From Massariosphaeria phaeospora (taxonomy: Eukaryota > Ascomycota > Dothideomycetes > Pleosporales), in NCBI GenBank assembly GCA_011032825.1, contig JAADJZ010000013.1, positions 1,178,001 to 1,242,000 of the forward strand: a DNA stretch of 64,000 nt, read 5' to 3'. The position numbers and the translations under genes were made by a program. Shown piece after piece: positions 9,078-20,500 of the stretch. Under the pieces are notes generated by a model. That model saw only the letters and a list, made by a program, of their open reading frames with translations. It was not told where the DNA came from and did no database searches. Every line of letters begins with the position of its first letter. Position 1 is the stretch's first letter.

Positions 9078-9626
9078 ATGAGTACCCCAAATCCCAGCGC
9101 GCCCCAGCAGGCCCAGCCCACCACCACCATCACCCAGACCTCGCACGAGATAGCCCAGCAGAAGCAGGACAACAACCGCTTCACGCGCGCCGAGCGCCGC
9201 CAGTTCACCAAGGAGAAGAAGACCACCACGCAGCAAGGCAAGAAGCCCGCCGGCCCCGCCCACCAGCACGGCGAGATCAAGTTCCTCGACATGGAGGACC
9301 TGATCAGCTTCCTCGCCGAGGTGCGCGACAAGTTCGTGCCCTACCGCGCCGGCGACCTCGCCAAGGTCCTTCGCAACCGCCGCCCAGCCAAGCCGGCGCC
9401 GAAGCCCGTCGACACCGAGAAGGCGGAGAAGCAGCGGGAGAAGAACAAGGCGCGTGCCGAGGAGCGCAAGAAGGCGTGGGAGGAGAAGAAGGCGACGCGT
9501 GCGGCGCTGGCTCAGGCTGCGGAGGGTGCTGCCGCTGCTGAGGGGTCTGCTCCTGCGGCCCCGGCGCCTGTCGTGGAGCAGCAGCCGCTGCCAGACTTTG
9601 ACGAGATCAACTTCGATGACTTTTGA
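9078..9626 (+). CDS. Lys/Ala-rich 182-aa protein, unknown function
   Basis: Single-exon gene with ATG in a good context (CACCATGAG). Residues 1-45 are Gln/Thr-rich. Residues about 65-100 form a compact segment (EIKFLDMEDLISFLAEVRDKFVPYR), the only part that looks folded. Residues 105-150 are a strongly charged Lys/Glu/Ala helix, probably coiled coil. The C-terminus is acidic (DFDEINFDDF). No catalytic or binding motif was recognised. GC-rich third positions support real coding. Cellular role unknown. Confidence 0.7.
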   Translation: MSTPNPSAPQQAQPTTTITQTSHEIAQQKQDNNRFTRAERRQFTKEKKTTTQQGKKPAGPAHQHGEIKFLDMEDLISFLAEVRDKFVPYRAGDLAKVLRNRRPAKPAPKPVDTEKAEKQREKNKARAEERKKAWEEKKATRAALAQAAEGAAAAEGSAPAAPAPVVEQQPLPDFDEINFDDF

Positions 9627-10007
9627 GTGGTGTGGACGTAGAAGTTTGTAGGATTATATGTATCGCAACGAATTTACATTTTTGGAAACAACTTTGCCTC
9701 GTTTTAGATGCCAAACAGATCGTCTAGACTTGAGTTGGCTTTGTTGGCAAACTGACCTCGTCTATATAGAGTGGGTGGGTTACGTTGATGATATAACAGC
9801 TTTTGCAATGCCTATTAAGCACACTTAGGAGCAGTGACACATGTAGCACTGCAACGCCGTAGTTCACAGTACATACTTTCAAAGGCTACTCCCCAGAGCA
9901 TTTGTTCGTCGGTAGTACCGCCCAACACCACTAGCGCCGCCCAACATGCAAAAATACACGCAAACCAACACTACGCCCCCTTCCAAACTCGAACCCACGC
10001 CCAGCGC

Positions 10008-10018
10008 AAAAATTAAAA
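10008..10018 (-). terminator. Pol III terminator of tRNA-iMet
   Basis: On the minus strand two T-runs (TTTT and TTTTT) follow the tRNA 3' end within 16 nt, the normal RNA polymerase III stop. Confidence 0.75.
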
Positions 10019-10022
10019 TATA

Positions 10023-10094
10023 TAGCTGAGAATGGTTTCGATCCATTGTCCTCCGGGTTATGAGCCCGGCGCGCTTCCGCTGCGCCACTCAGCT
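10023..10094 (-). tRNA. Initiator tRNA-Met (CAU)
   Basis: A 72-nt intronless tRNA reads on the minus strand from 10094 to 10023. The acceptor stem AGCTGAG/CTCAGCT pairs perfectly, with an A1-U72 pair. The anticodon loop CTCATAA sits on a CCGGG/CCCGG stem. The T loop is ATCGAAA, with A instead of T at position 54. A1-U72 and the A54-type T loop are hallmarks of eukaryotic initiator tRNA, which separates it from elongator Met. The GATCGAAAC stretch also serves as the B box. Confidence 0.95.
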
Positions 10095-10618
10095 TTGTCT
10101 GTGATTTATGGAAATTTTGAAGTTGTTTAATATGTATCGTAGGCGTAAAACTCGGTAGTGAGAGAGCCATCCGCTATGTGGGCCGGGCGGAGCGGGGCGC
10201 GATGGGTGAGCTTTTACTGGTTTTATGGATGGTGGGGCGCGGGTAGGGTCGGCTATTCGAGGACGTGGGGGAGTGGAGCTTTAGGGATGTATTTGGGATG
10301 CGGCAAGGGGGGCACAGTGAGGCGATGGGCTTGTTAAGGATCTCGGGATTGTAGAGATGCACGCAGAAATGTATATACTATGTTTGAGGTACTATCGAGA
10401 TCTAGTCACTTCTACGAAGCACTTAACAAGCGATTCCCTATGCAATAACTAGTCTACAAGAGCTATATAAAGTAAAGCGACGGAGGGTGTATAGAAATTA
10501 CGAAGCATGAGTACCCAAACAGTATCGTCCCATCTGTTGGCTGTGGCCTTCAGTAAAGTGGTGGATGTTATTTCGGACGAAACAGGCCTAGCGCGGAATC
10601 GCGTGGGCGCGTTTCCAA

Positions 10619-10624
10619 ACGCGT
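10619..10624. promoter_or_regulatory. MCB (ACGCGT) box upstream of CTF18
   Basis: ACGCGT lies 82 bp upstream of the CTF18 start codon. This is the binding core of the MBF/DSC1 G1-S transcription factor that drives replication genes in yeasts. Position and gene function agree, but binding is inferred. Confidence 0.5.
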
Positions 10625-10705
10625 GTTCGCCTGCACTTCCACGATCTGCATCTACCCATCCCTACCAATACAATCCACCCTACGTCGCGCCGTTCTTATG
10701 ACCTT

Positions 10706-13700
10706 ATGAGTACATATTCACCAGGAATACCGTCGTCGTTTGACCCTGCTCTACTCCTCAACTCCTCACCTGAAATCCCACACGGCGCGCCCGCGTCGCA
10801 CTCCCACTCCGACGACATCGAGGCTTTGCAGCAGGGCATCGCAGACGACAAGGCCAAGAAGACAGCCCAGGGCGTAGTCATACAGCATCGAGTGTGGAAC
10901 ACGGCACAGGTGTTTAGGAGTGAAGAGGACTATCCAATTGGTACTACTGGGACCGCGTCGAGGGTCTCGTTGGCGTTGGACTAATCGCCGCAGACACCCC
11001 GCTCAAACACCAAAGATACGCTCCACTCAAGCGATTTCCAACCGGCTCTTCTACCGACGGACATATACCCTCGTCTCCTCCTCGCCTCGCCATGCCGCTC
11101 ATATCCTCGCCCGTCGCATACCCACCCAGCTCTGTGGCGAAGCCCCCATCGCCGAAGAAGAGGAAGCGATCAGACGCTGGTCGGAGCCCCCTGAAGGATG
11201 TACAGATCAACCAAGCTGCAAGGAATATCGGCGGTTTCTTGGATGACTCGGAGGATGAGGACGACCTTGCTGCGCTACAGGAGCACGCCTTGAAGAGAAG
11301 GGCTCTAAACTTCGTCAAAGACCCCGTTCCATTATCGGAGGCGATCGGCGACTATACACCCCCTCCAAGTCAAGAGCAGGCCATCAATCCCGACACGATG
11401 CCCGACGTTGACAACGACGATCTCTACCGATCACCCTCACCGAGGAAACAGCCGCCGGCGCGATGCGAGGAACCTACATCAGCCCAGCCAAAATTCGGCA
11501 TCACAGCTTGGAGTGCATATGGAAAGTCATTCTACATACCGAAGAAGGTGGCTCGAGCCGCAGTACCATTCGAGCAGCTGATCGCGTCGCGCTCCGTGGC
11601 AGTCGAAGGACGAGCAACGCAGAGCTACTATGGCATAAACATCCACCAGCTGATGGACGAGGCGAAAGCGCTTGATGAAGTGAAGGCCGCAACTCGGGCG
11701 CATACCGACAACTTTCCGCAGCAGTCCATTGAGCAGCCCGAGCCCCAAGTAACGTCAGGGAAGAGCAGACGCACACTGATGTGGACGGAAAAGTACCGGG
11801 CGAAGAAATTCACAGACTTGGTCGGCGACGAACGGACACATAGATCAGTGCTTCGCTGGCTGAAGGCATGGGATCCCATCGTCTTCCCCGGCTCCAGCAA
11901 GGTCAAAGTCAAATATCGGAAGGACGACGACGCGGAGGAATATAAACATCGCAAAGTACTCCTTTTGACCGGCCCTCCAGGACTCGGCAAGACTACACTT
12001 GCCCACGTATGCGCGCGACAGGCCGGATACGAAGTCCAGGAAATCAACGCATCTGATGAGCGGAGTCGGGATATCGTAAAGGGCCGGATCCGCGATATGG
12101 TCGGTACGGAGAACGTGAGAGGTATCAACAGTAATACTATGAATGGAAAAGTGCGAAAAGCCGGGAAGCCTGTCTGTGTGGTGGTGGACGAGGTGGATGG
12201 TGTGGTGGGTGGAAGCGGAGGGAGTGGAGAAGGTGGCTTCGTCAAAGCACTGATTGATCTTATCCAGTTGGATGAGAGGAACTCCAAAACGATTGGGCCA
12301 CAAACTACGACCGGACCTACGAAGAAAAAGAAAGGCGACAAATTCCGACTGCTTCGGCCGCTTATTCTGATCTGCAACGATGTATACCACCCGTCCTTGC
12401 GACCGCTTCGACAGTCGTCCTTCGCCGAGATTGTTCATATTCGGAAGCCAGCACTGAACATGGTGGTATCGCGTATTCATGACATCTTTGGCAAGGAAGG
12501 CATCAAGTGCGACTCCGATGGTGCTCGCCGGTTGTGCGAAGCCACATGGGGTGTCAGCAACAAGAAAGAGGGAGGTACCGGCAGTGGGACGGGCGAGGGC
12601 GATATTCGCAGCGTAATGGTTGTTGGCGAATGGATTGCTGGCCGACTCAGAGCTGCTGCGAGTCCCAACTCGACTGAGCCACCACGTTTAACGCGGCAAT
12701 GGATCGAAGATACGGTTCTAAACGATTTGAAACACGGCGGGGGTGCCGCTCGTAGCCTGGGGCGGGGCGGGGCTAAAGACGTTGTTGATCGCGTCTTCCG
12801 TGAAGGGGCAGGGTTCCCAAGGCAAGCCGAGGCGAGCGATCCGTACAACACTACACGGCAGGGAAAGAAGGGAGTCATTGGAGTAGCTGAAGCCGGGAAA
12901 CGACGTGCCATGGAGCGGCTGCGGGAGATGGTGGACACGAGTGGCGATTGCGATCGAATCATCACAGGCAAGTTGACCTCCACCGTAGCTAAGCCTAGCC
13001 TAACATGTACACAGATTGCTTTAGTGCGTATCCCGACAAACCTTTCCAGGACGACACTCTCCTTAGCAAACCCAATGCAGCCTACGAATGGCTTCACTTC
13101 CACGACACGCTTTCCTCCGCCGTGCACGGTTCCCAGGAGTGGGAGCTATTCCCCTATCTCTCGCAATCCGTTCTCGCCTTCCACGACCTCTTCGCATCAC
13201 CGCGCCATCACAGCTCGAATACAAAGTCCGACCCCGATAGCCCGGGCTTACCATTCTCTGGACCCAGTGCCAACTACATGGCCTCGGAACAGTTGAAGGC
13301 GAATCGCGCCCAGTTGATGGCACTGCAGTCCACACTGAGTCTATCACTTACTCGTCTATTCCGCTCACCCGAGGAGCTCGCCCTCGAACTGCTCCCGTAC
13401 GTCCTCCGCATGCTTTCCCCCGACGTGAAGCCCGTCCTCGTAAACACCGGCGCAACCGGCTCCAAATCCGCAGCCACAGCCTCCGTTCGCAAAGCCTCGG
13501 AGAAAGCCCTCGTCCAGAAAGCCGTGCAAGCCATGGCCGCCACAGGCGTACGCTTCGACAAGAGCCGCGTCGAAACCGACGACCTCGCCAACCGCAGCGG
13601 CGGCTGGGTCCTCCGCATGGAGCCGCCCCTCGACGCGCTCGCCTCCTTCGAGACGCTCGGCGCCAAAAAAGAAGAGAAGGTGCGCTTCGCCGTCCGCAGC

Positions 13701-14030
13701 GTGCTGGAGATGGAGTGGAAGAAGGAAAGCGCGAGGATGGACGCCGAGGCGCGCAAACGGCGCGGCGGCCATGTCGACGAGGAGGTTGAGGAGCCTAGGG
13801 TCGAGGATTTCGAAGCCAGGGCCGCGGAGCTGCTTCGCAAGTCGGTGAAGAGGGACTTCTTTGGGCGCGTGATTAAGGAGAGGGTTTTGCTTGCGGGCGA
13901 GAAGCCGGCGGTGGTTAAGAAGGCTAATAGGAGTGGGGATGAGGGCAGGATTTGGGTGAGCTTTAATGAGGGCTTTTCGAATGCGGTGAGGAAGCCGGTT
14001 ACGTTGGATGAGCTTATGAGGGGGTTGTAG
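10706..14030 (+). CDS. CTF18: Ctf18, alternative RFC large subunit (cohesion clamp loader)
   Basis: AAA+ ATPase of the Ctf18-Dcc1-Ctf8 RFC complex, which loads or unloads PCNA and supports sister-chromatid cohesion and replication checkpoint signalling in the nucleus. Proposed exons: 10706-10940, 10994-12967, 13015-14030 (1074 aa). The first exon carries the family N-terminus (SFDPALL... then WNTAQVFRSEEDYP) and joins in phase to DTPLKHQRYAPLKR. Walker A GPPGLGKT is near residues 405-412 and Walker B VVVDEVDG near 472-479; an RFC-box-like MWTEKYRAKKFTDLVGD precedes them. The Dcc1/Ctf8-binding end is C-terminal. The second intron (12968-13014) is GC-AG, with donor GCAAGT. The intron-1 donor GTACTA is the least certain part. 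An MCB box lies upstream. Confidence 0.92.
12968..13014 (+). other. GC-AG intron in CTF18
   Basis: 47-nt intron with donor GCAAGT, a CCTAAC branch-like site and acceptor ACACAG. Only this junction restores the frame (IIT-DCFSAYPDK), because a GT at 12973 leads to a stop. Confidence 0.8.
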
Positions 14031-14582
14031 GGGGAGGTGTTGAGGTGAGGTTTATGTAGGGGGAATTTAGGGCTGTTGATAACAAGTATGACTTTGTAGT
14101 GCACATATGTACTCATATTATTCGCTAGAAGCTGGCAGGAGGCTATAAGCAGTAGGAATAGCTATGATAGCTTTGGTGAAGAAGATAAGTACACAGGGTA
14201 TTTTCGGGTAAGCGCTCCGGTTTACAGTTTCGTCTCATCCTTATTCCAGTGTAATGTAAGTCCGTTGGGGTAAAGACAGCTATTGGTTATCCTACTGTAG
14301 GTCCAAATTAGGCTGAGACTACTCGCTATTAATTAGTTGAATCTCCTTACATCGCATTTGCATTGAAGATTCTCTTGATTGTAACGAAGTCAACTCCGCT
14401 AATCAAAAAAGGCTAGCGTAAGATGACCAGTGGGACATTACGCGACGCGACGCGACGCAACATCATCCTTCTTTCTTCATCCCCTATCTTTCATCATCTC
14501 TCTTCATCATCTTTCTTCATCAAATCCCCATCTTTTCTCATCATAAGACCGCATCGCCTCTGCACTCGTGTAACATTTCGAT
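14031..14582. other. Intergenic, no gene seen
   Basis: AT-rich spacer. A C/T-rich tract with ATCATC/TTCATC repeats runs at about 14460-14540 just before the decayed oxygenase gene and may be its old promoter. Confidence 0.5.
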
Positions 14583-15997
14583 ATGCCACCACCGCCAGCA
14601 AAGAAAAGACGTCTTTCCGGAACAACCCCCTTGCCAATGATCAAGAGTGTTGAGGAAAGTAGCCTGGACGAAGTACTGGAAATCGACTTAGCCAACAAGT
14701 TGGACACAATACTTACTGAGCTTGGACAACCTGAAGGGTGTCCGAGTGGGTATCAAAGCTGTGATCTCTCAGATCCGCAACTGCATATCCGTGGGCAACC
14801 GATCGGACTGCCTCTAACAGAAGAAGATGCGCAAAACATTATGGGCATTGGGAGCATCAAGTTTGCCTCGCCCCAGAACTTCTGCAAACTTGGTTCGTGG
14901 CAGTTCTCCATATGTAATTCTACCTGGGAAGATGAGGTAGACGAGTGCCTCAAGCGTATTGCCAAGGATAAGAGATGAGATAAGAAAGCTATGGAGTTTA
15001 CTGCTAGGTTGGAATACTTGCAGTTATATGGTCCGGGCTCCTGTTTGGAGCTTTGGCATGGCCAATCAAGTGCGAAAACCACGTCGGATCCACGCGCATT
15101 CGGCAATCTTCTGATCTGTCTTCCATCACCTCACAGGGGCGGGGATGGGACGATCAGTAGAAAGCCTGATGGGCTATCTTTTGATTACAATACATCGAAG
15201 GCAGAGTATTCTATGTTATGGTGGTATGTGATGAGCAAGATGCTCAGCATATTTCAATCATTCACTAACTCTCTGTATAGGAATGACGACGAACGGGTCA
15301 CTCATGAGGTTCGTGCTGTGTCAAATGCACCGAGACCTCGAAGCCGTTGAAATATTTCAGTGTCTCAGCTGACATTCGCAGATGACGCCCATCCAGTCTG
15401 AGTACCGCTTTGTGCTAGCATATACGCTGGTCGCGATTTCCCCCAGATCTAATGTATGACATATACCTCGAACGCGCACTCAACACCTGGGATCTACAAC
15501 GCAAACATAACGAGGTCAAACATTATGTAATCGTCAAGTCAATGCGCAAAGAGTACTTGCATACCCTAGATCCTCTGGCAAGCAATCTGGGAAACTTTCG
15601 GCAGGTTCGAGCTCTACAACGTGCATGCATGAACTCGAAACATTATCTGTACTTCGCAACCATTGCGCACCATAAAGAAGGCCCAGTTCAGTTGAACGAA
15701 CACGGCGAAGCCGTACTCGGCTCCCTCGGCGCTAGCAACCCTTTGTATCCGTTCGAGGATGGTAAGGTCGAGAGGGAGTACTGGACGATTGAGCGCCTCC
15801 ATGCCGTTGACAACGGACAGGTTTTTCAAAAACTCAATTGGGGCGAAGAAGATGAATTAGATGAGATTCCCTTGGATTCGGATGATATTAATGACAAGGC
15901 GAACTGCAAAGAGAAAGCACACCCGAATTCGGCGTACGCCGGTGAAGACGGGATTCTCCACCATATGTGGCAACACGCGGTCAGACTTGATGTATAG
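14583..15997 (+). pseudogene. Decayed 2OG-Fe(II) oxygenase-like gene
   Basis: Three pieces in order resemble a large fungal family of prolyl-4-hydroxylase-like proteins. 14583-14978 has PIGLPLTEEDAQ; after an in-frame TGA (14976-14978) the same frame resumes with LEYLQLYGPGS, then FGNLLICLPSPHRGG. A typical 57-nt intron follows (donor GTATGT, acceptor TATAG), then DDERVTHEVRAV. A further piece, 15452-15997, continues the C-terminal region. In working members an HxD iron motif follows the YGPG segment; here the corresponding place reads WHGQ, so the Asp ligand is missing. With the TGA and the broken join near 15350 this is best read as a pseudogene. The order and the family match are clear; the exact borders are not. 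Confidence 0.65.
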
Positions 15998-16690
15998 TAT
16001 GTAGGAATATTCCGCCAACGTATTTGTAGGCCATGGTTATTGCTCCGCACCGCGTGCTCCCCCAGTTCTCGTTAGTTGGGTCTCCAGGCTGAAGGGACGA
16101 AAAATATGATATATTCGAGTTTGGCCAGGCCCTTGACTTATACGCGAGCTCTTCCAAGCTCAACGACGATAGATATGCCAATTTCATTGGCTACGCAAAA
16201 CAGAAATCACTTCATTCCACCTTTCTATCATACTCCAAGTTGGGAATATAGCGACCGCACATTAATAATTCTACCACTTCCTTCCCGCCGGAACCATACC
16301 ACAACCCCGATGCGGAATTTGTCGTAGCCGTTTACTCATCTCCAAACCCTCCTGTATCGCTTACACCTAACTAGGAAAGCGACCTAGCCGTAGTGCCGCT
16401 TACTGCAGTTGCTGATGGGTGTGGCAAAGGGATGACCGATGCCGGCGTCGGTCATGTTCGCTTGGCGTAAGCTACCTCTTGCCGCTTACAGTGGTGTTTA
16501 GTCGTATGCGAACACGCAGCAAGAGGTTCCACCTCCGACTTTGCACAATCTGGCTTGCTGATCCGAAAGGCTGAGGTTTGTACAACCGCAGACCCACTTC
16601 CCGGATCTTACACGCATACGTGCCGCAAGCCCGGCCTAGCTCTCACCATCAAACCCGCACGTATACTAAACACGCTCAGCCTCGACCCCG
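15998..16690. other. Degraded region downstream of the oxygenase remnant
   Basis: One plus-strand frame shows protein-like stretches (GQALDLYASSSKLNDDRYAN and FVVAVYSSPNPPVSLTPN) separated by stops. They may be gene debris, but I cannot assign a family. Confidence 0.3.
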
Positions 16691-16693
16691 TCA

Positions 16694-16702
16694 TTTATAA
16701 AA
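16694..16702 (+). promoter_or_regulatory. TATA box of the CVNH lectin gene
   Basis: TTTATAAAA about 100 bp upstream of the ATG at 16793. Confidence 0.6.
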
Positions 16703-16792
16703 ACCGCAGCCGGTACTGCAAACAAGATATCTCGCCCAACAGCAATCAATCAATCGATCCAGACAACTCGACTACCCGCCTCACCACCCACC

Positions 16793-17346
16793 ATGCACCT
16801 CTCCACCATCCTCACCGCCCTCACCCTCGCATCCAGCGTCTCCGCCGGCTTCGCAAACTCGTGCTCCAACTGCCGCCTCATCATCAACAAAGCCGTGGCC
16901 GGCTACATGGTGTGCGACTGCAAGCGCACCGACGGCTCGACCAACACCAACGCGGACATCCACCTCGGGCGCTGCTTCGGTAACAACAACGGCGATCTTG
17001 TGCCGCAGCTGGAGTACGTACATGTTATCTCGTCCTGTCGCATTCCCTGTCACGTGTAGTGTATGCATGGAAGAATATATACTAACGGCGCGATCGGTGT
17101 TTGTAGTGGCAATTTCGTCCATTCGTGCACGGTCGACGCGCTCAGTCCGGCGGCGGAGCACGCGTGGTTTCTGAGCGTGGGCTGCCCGCGCAACGATGGC
17201 AGTCGGCATTCCTACGCGGTGAACTTGAGTGAGTGGTTCCTAGAGCGTGGTGTACATGTGCTTTACTGATACTGATACGCGTGGTAGATGCCGTCGGCGA
17301 CATCTCGAACAACAACGGGAATCTGCAGTGCTATGGCGTGAACTAG
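16793..17346 (+). CDS. Secreted cyanovirin-N homology (CVNH) lectin
   Basis: Exons 16793-17013, 17107-17228 and 17288-17346 join in phase to give 133 aa. Residues 1-19 are a signal peptide (MHLSTILTALTLASSVSAG). The rest shows the two tandem CVNH repeats: FANSC with CDCKRTDGSTNTNADIHLG..NNNGDL, then NFVHSC with LSVGCPRNDG..YAVNLNDAVGDISNNNGNL. Each repeat has the Phe-x-x-Ser-Cys opening and the Asn-Gly-x-Leu closing of cyanovirin-N. Members bind mannose-type glycans; in ascomycetes the physiological role is unsettled (cell-wall or environmental glycan binding). Extra Cys residues (CSNC) could form a further disulfide. Small introns of 93 and 59 nt and a TATA box support an expressed gene. Confidence 0.88.
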
Positions 17347-17543
17347 ATTCAAGGCTTGGATGATTACACTGTGGAGATTGATATCGAGTTAGTTGAGAGT
17401 ACGTGTCAATATCATGAAATTGAAAACTTAGATCAGGTGAAATGCAGAATCTGTTTACTTGGTGGCACAAATAACTGTCTATCGTACAAATACTTACCCC
17501 ACAGACGAGTCTGTAGCTCGTCACAGGTGGACTAGACGCTGCT

Positions 17544-20500
17544 CTAGCTGCCTCCACCTCCTCCGCCTCCTCCACCTCCTGCACCGCCTCTTCCTCTACC
17601 TGCTCCACTACCACCGCTCCCCCTCGCAGCCGGCGACGGATGACTCCTCACACACTTCGCGCTCGTGCAGCGCACCCCCCACTTACACGCCTCGTCCGTG
17701 ACCTGCACATTCGGCGGTGCAGCCGGCGACGGGTGCCGGAACGTGCAAGCCGCGTTCCTGCACTTCGACCTGTTCCTACAAACAGGCGTATTCCTGCCAG
17801 CGGGGTTAGCCGGTTGCTGGTCCGCGGACGTGGAAGCGGTAGAGCCTCTGCGCTGGTCTCGCTGCGGATGTGCGAAGGCGCAATTTGGTCTCGTGCAGCG
17901 GGGGTCGTTGCGGCAGGGTCGAGGCTGCCGTGTGTCTGGCTGAGTTGGTGGCGGCGGCGGCGGCTGGGTGGATCGAGTGGGAGACGAGCTTCTCCGCTGC
18001 TCATCTCGCTGCGGGTGCGCGAACCTGCAATTGCGCTTTTTGCAGTCCGGATCGTTGCGGCAGGCACCGCGTGGCTGGGTCGCAGTAGCATCGCGTTGGG
18101 GGTGTTCGAATCGGCAGCTCTGGTTGTTGCAGTTGGGGTCGTTGTGGCAGAGGCGGTTGCTTGGTTCGACGGGCTGAGTGCCATCGACTCTGGGTTCTGG
18201 GGGGTCGAAGTGCAGTTTCACGCAGCGTAGGGGGCCATTGACATCTTTGCGTCTGCATTTCGTACCGTGGGGGCAGACTGGCAGATCACGCTCGGGCGCG
18301 GGCGCGTCTAAGTCGTCCACGTTGTCATCGTCGGCTATGAACCCGAGATCGGTCATGTCAGCGTCGACGGCGGATGGGACTCTCGCCTTGCGGTCTTTCC
18401 TGCCCAGGGTCTGTGTCGGAGGCGATGGTGCAGGAGCAGGTTGGAACGGATTATCCCATGCTTGCTGCCGCATTCGCGCTATATGAGCGCCGTGCAAGTG
18501 GCGAATGCGTTGTGTGAAGAGGTAGTTGGAGTTGCCCTCGAACTCGTTGATGCCCGTGACATAGCCGGCCGCTTCCTCGAGGGTGCAAGTCCTGTCACCG
18601 TATCTATTCGCCCAGCTCACAGGCTTCATGCGCATCTTCTCGATGACGAAGTCCCAGGAAATCATCTCATCCAATTCTGGCGTGTGGTCTGCCAGCGTGT
18701 AGCGGGGCTCAAGCTCCTTGATCGCCTGCTCGACCTTCATCATCATGGGCAGTGGTTCTGCGTGCTTGTAATCTCTTCTACTGTCATGAGACTCGCGTGC
18801 GAGATTGATGAGGCGTGTTGCGCGGAAGAACAACCTGTCCCAGTTCTGTTTGCGGAAACCAAGAGCCAGGCCCGGCCAGTGCAGGACGTGATTCGGAAAG
18901 TAGATGAGAAGCTCCTCTATCCTAATGTCGCTCATCTCGGCCCATGGCAAATCGTCGTAGTGGCTGGGGGCGTTGAAGATGGGCTTCCTCCGTAGGCTCT
19001 TCGCGCGCTGAACTTCGAAATCATACAACGTCCGAGATAGCGGCTCGGTATTGTGCAAGTCGACGTCATGCATGTGAAGGGGAGTGTGGAATTCAGGATC
19101 GACACCATGGACATCTTCGTATAAGAAACGAGGCGCGTAGTACTCCATATCTTGGACCGTGGCGGAGATGTGGGTAACGTCGTCGCGTATTTCAACGTTG
19201 CTACCCGGTGGACGGTAGTATTGCTGTAACAGGGCCTCTTTCTGTTTTAGAGTATAATATAGCGGTATATACTTCACAGGGCCGTGTACAATACCTTGCA
19301 TAGCATGCTCTGCCTCCAGATCTTGATATGCCTGTTGATGCGTGAGATCTATGCCGTCGTGATTGTTCTTCCGCCTTTGCGCAACCCGCTCTTGCTGGCT
19401 GAAGTCGTCGAGCTGAGAAGCGCGCCGCTTTGTAGACTGTTTGAAGAAGTCGGATGGAAAGGGCGCGGGAAAGGCGGGTGCGCGAGCTGTCGCCGCGGTC
19501 CGCTCTTGTGTTTGTTTAGAGGGGTTTCGATACCGGATTGCTACAACGGCTTTCCGACCGGATCCCGGGGCATCTGTAGGGGGGGTTTGAGGAATTGTCG
19601 AAGCGGTATCTGTAGGAGAGGCTAAGTCGAAGGGTGCGGGAACGACTGGCGGGCCAGGTCTCGTCGGATTGACGATCCGATCCAGATCTGGGGTGAATGT
19701 AAAAAGGCCCGGAACCGGGGTGAAGTGAAAGGGATCCGGAACAGATTGGGGGATCTGATTGAAGCCTATTGCATCTGGGGGAGGATTCTGAGGAATCGTC
19801 GAAGAGGTATTTGTAGTAGGAGCCGAGACAACAGGTTCCAGATCATCCCAATCGGGAGCTACCCCGGACCAATGACTCACATTCCGTTCTTCTTCTGAGA
19901 CAGGTTGCCGTGAGACAAAGTCAGGTGGGCCACAACAACGCTCCCAATTATCATTAATTAGCCAGACAATGCCGTGATAGTCGTGATCGTCATCCCTGTC
20001 GTGTTTGAGAGCAGGCCCTTCATCCAATTGGCAATTGTAACGCGTCATCCCGCCATGCTCTCCCGACCCGTGATGCTTAGTGAGGATACCTAGAGCAATG
20101 CGCAAGCCATCCCGCCGCCTCAAAATCTTCAGTATGTGAGACATGACCATGAAGTCCAGCTCTTTCTTCGCTGTCAGGTTGCTTCGATCGTCCTTGTAGG
20201 CTATCTCTGCTCGCTTGTTGGTTGGCATAACGGCGGCCCAAAACTCCTGGAAAGCTTCGCCAGCAAGCTCTCTGAATTCGCGAGATTGGAGAATATGAAG
20301 CAAACGATTGAAGTCAGGCGGCGTAAGACCGTGGTGATTGTAGACCGGCTTTAAGCTTATCTCAAGCGCATACAGTCCACACAAGTAGTCTGCTGCGCTC
20401 GTGGGTTGCTGACGATATCCCAATGCAAGGTGAGATGCTAGGAACACCAGGTATTCTATCGGCCCGCAGATGATGAGCGGCCTATCGCTCCTCTCAATGA

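Noticed and set aside
10507..10701. 64-codon plus-strand frame with ATG
   Set aside because: It covers the MCB box and the presumed CTF18 promoter, has no motif, and is better explained as upstream non-coding DNA.
11092..13296. CTF18 starting at 11092 and ending at 13296
   Set aside because: The family N-terminus lies in an upstream exon from 10706, and the frame past 12967 is intron read-through; a GC-AG intron leads to the true C-terminal exon.
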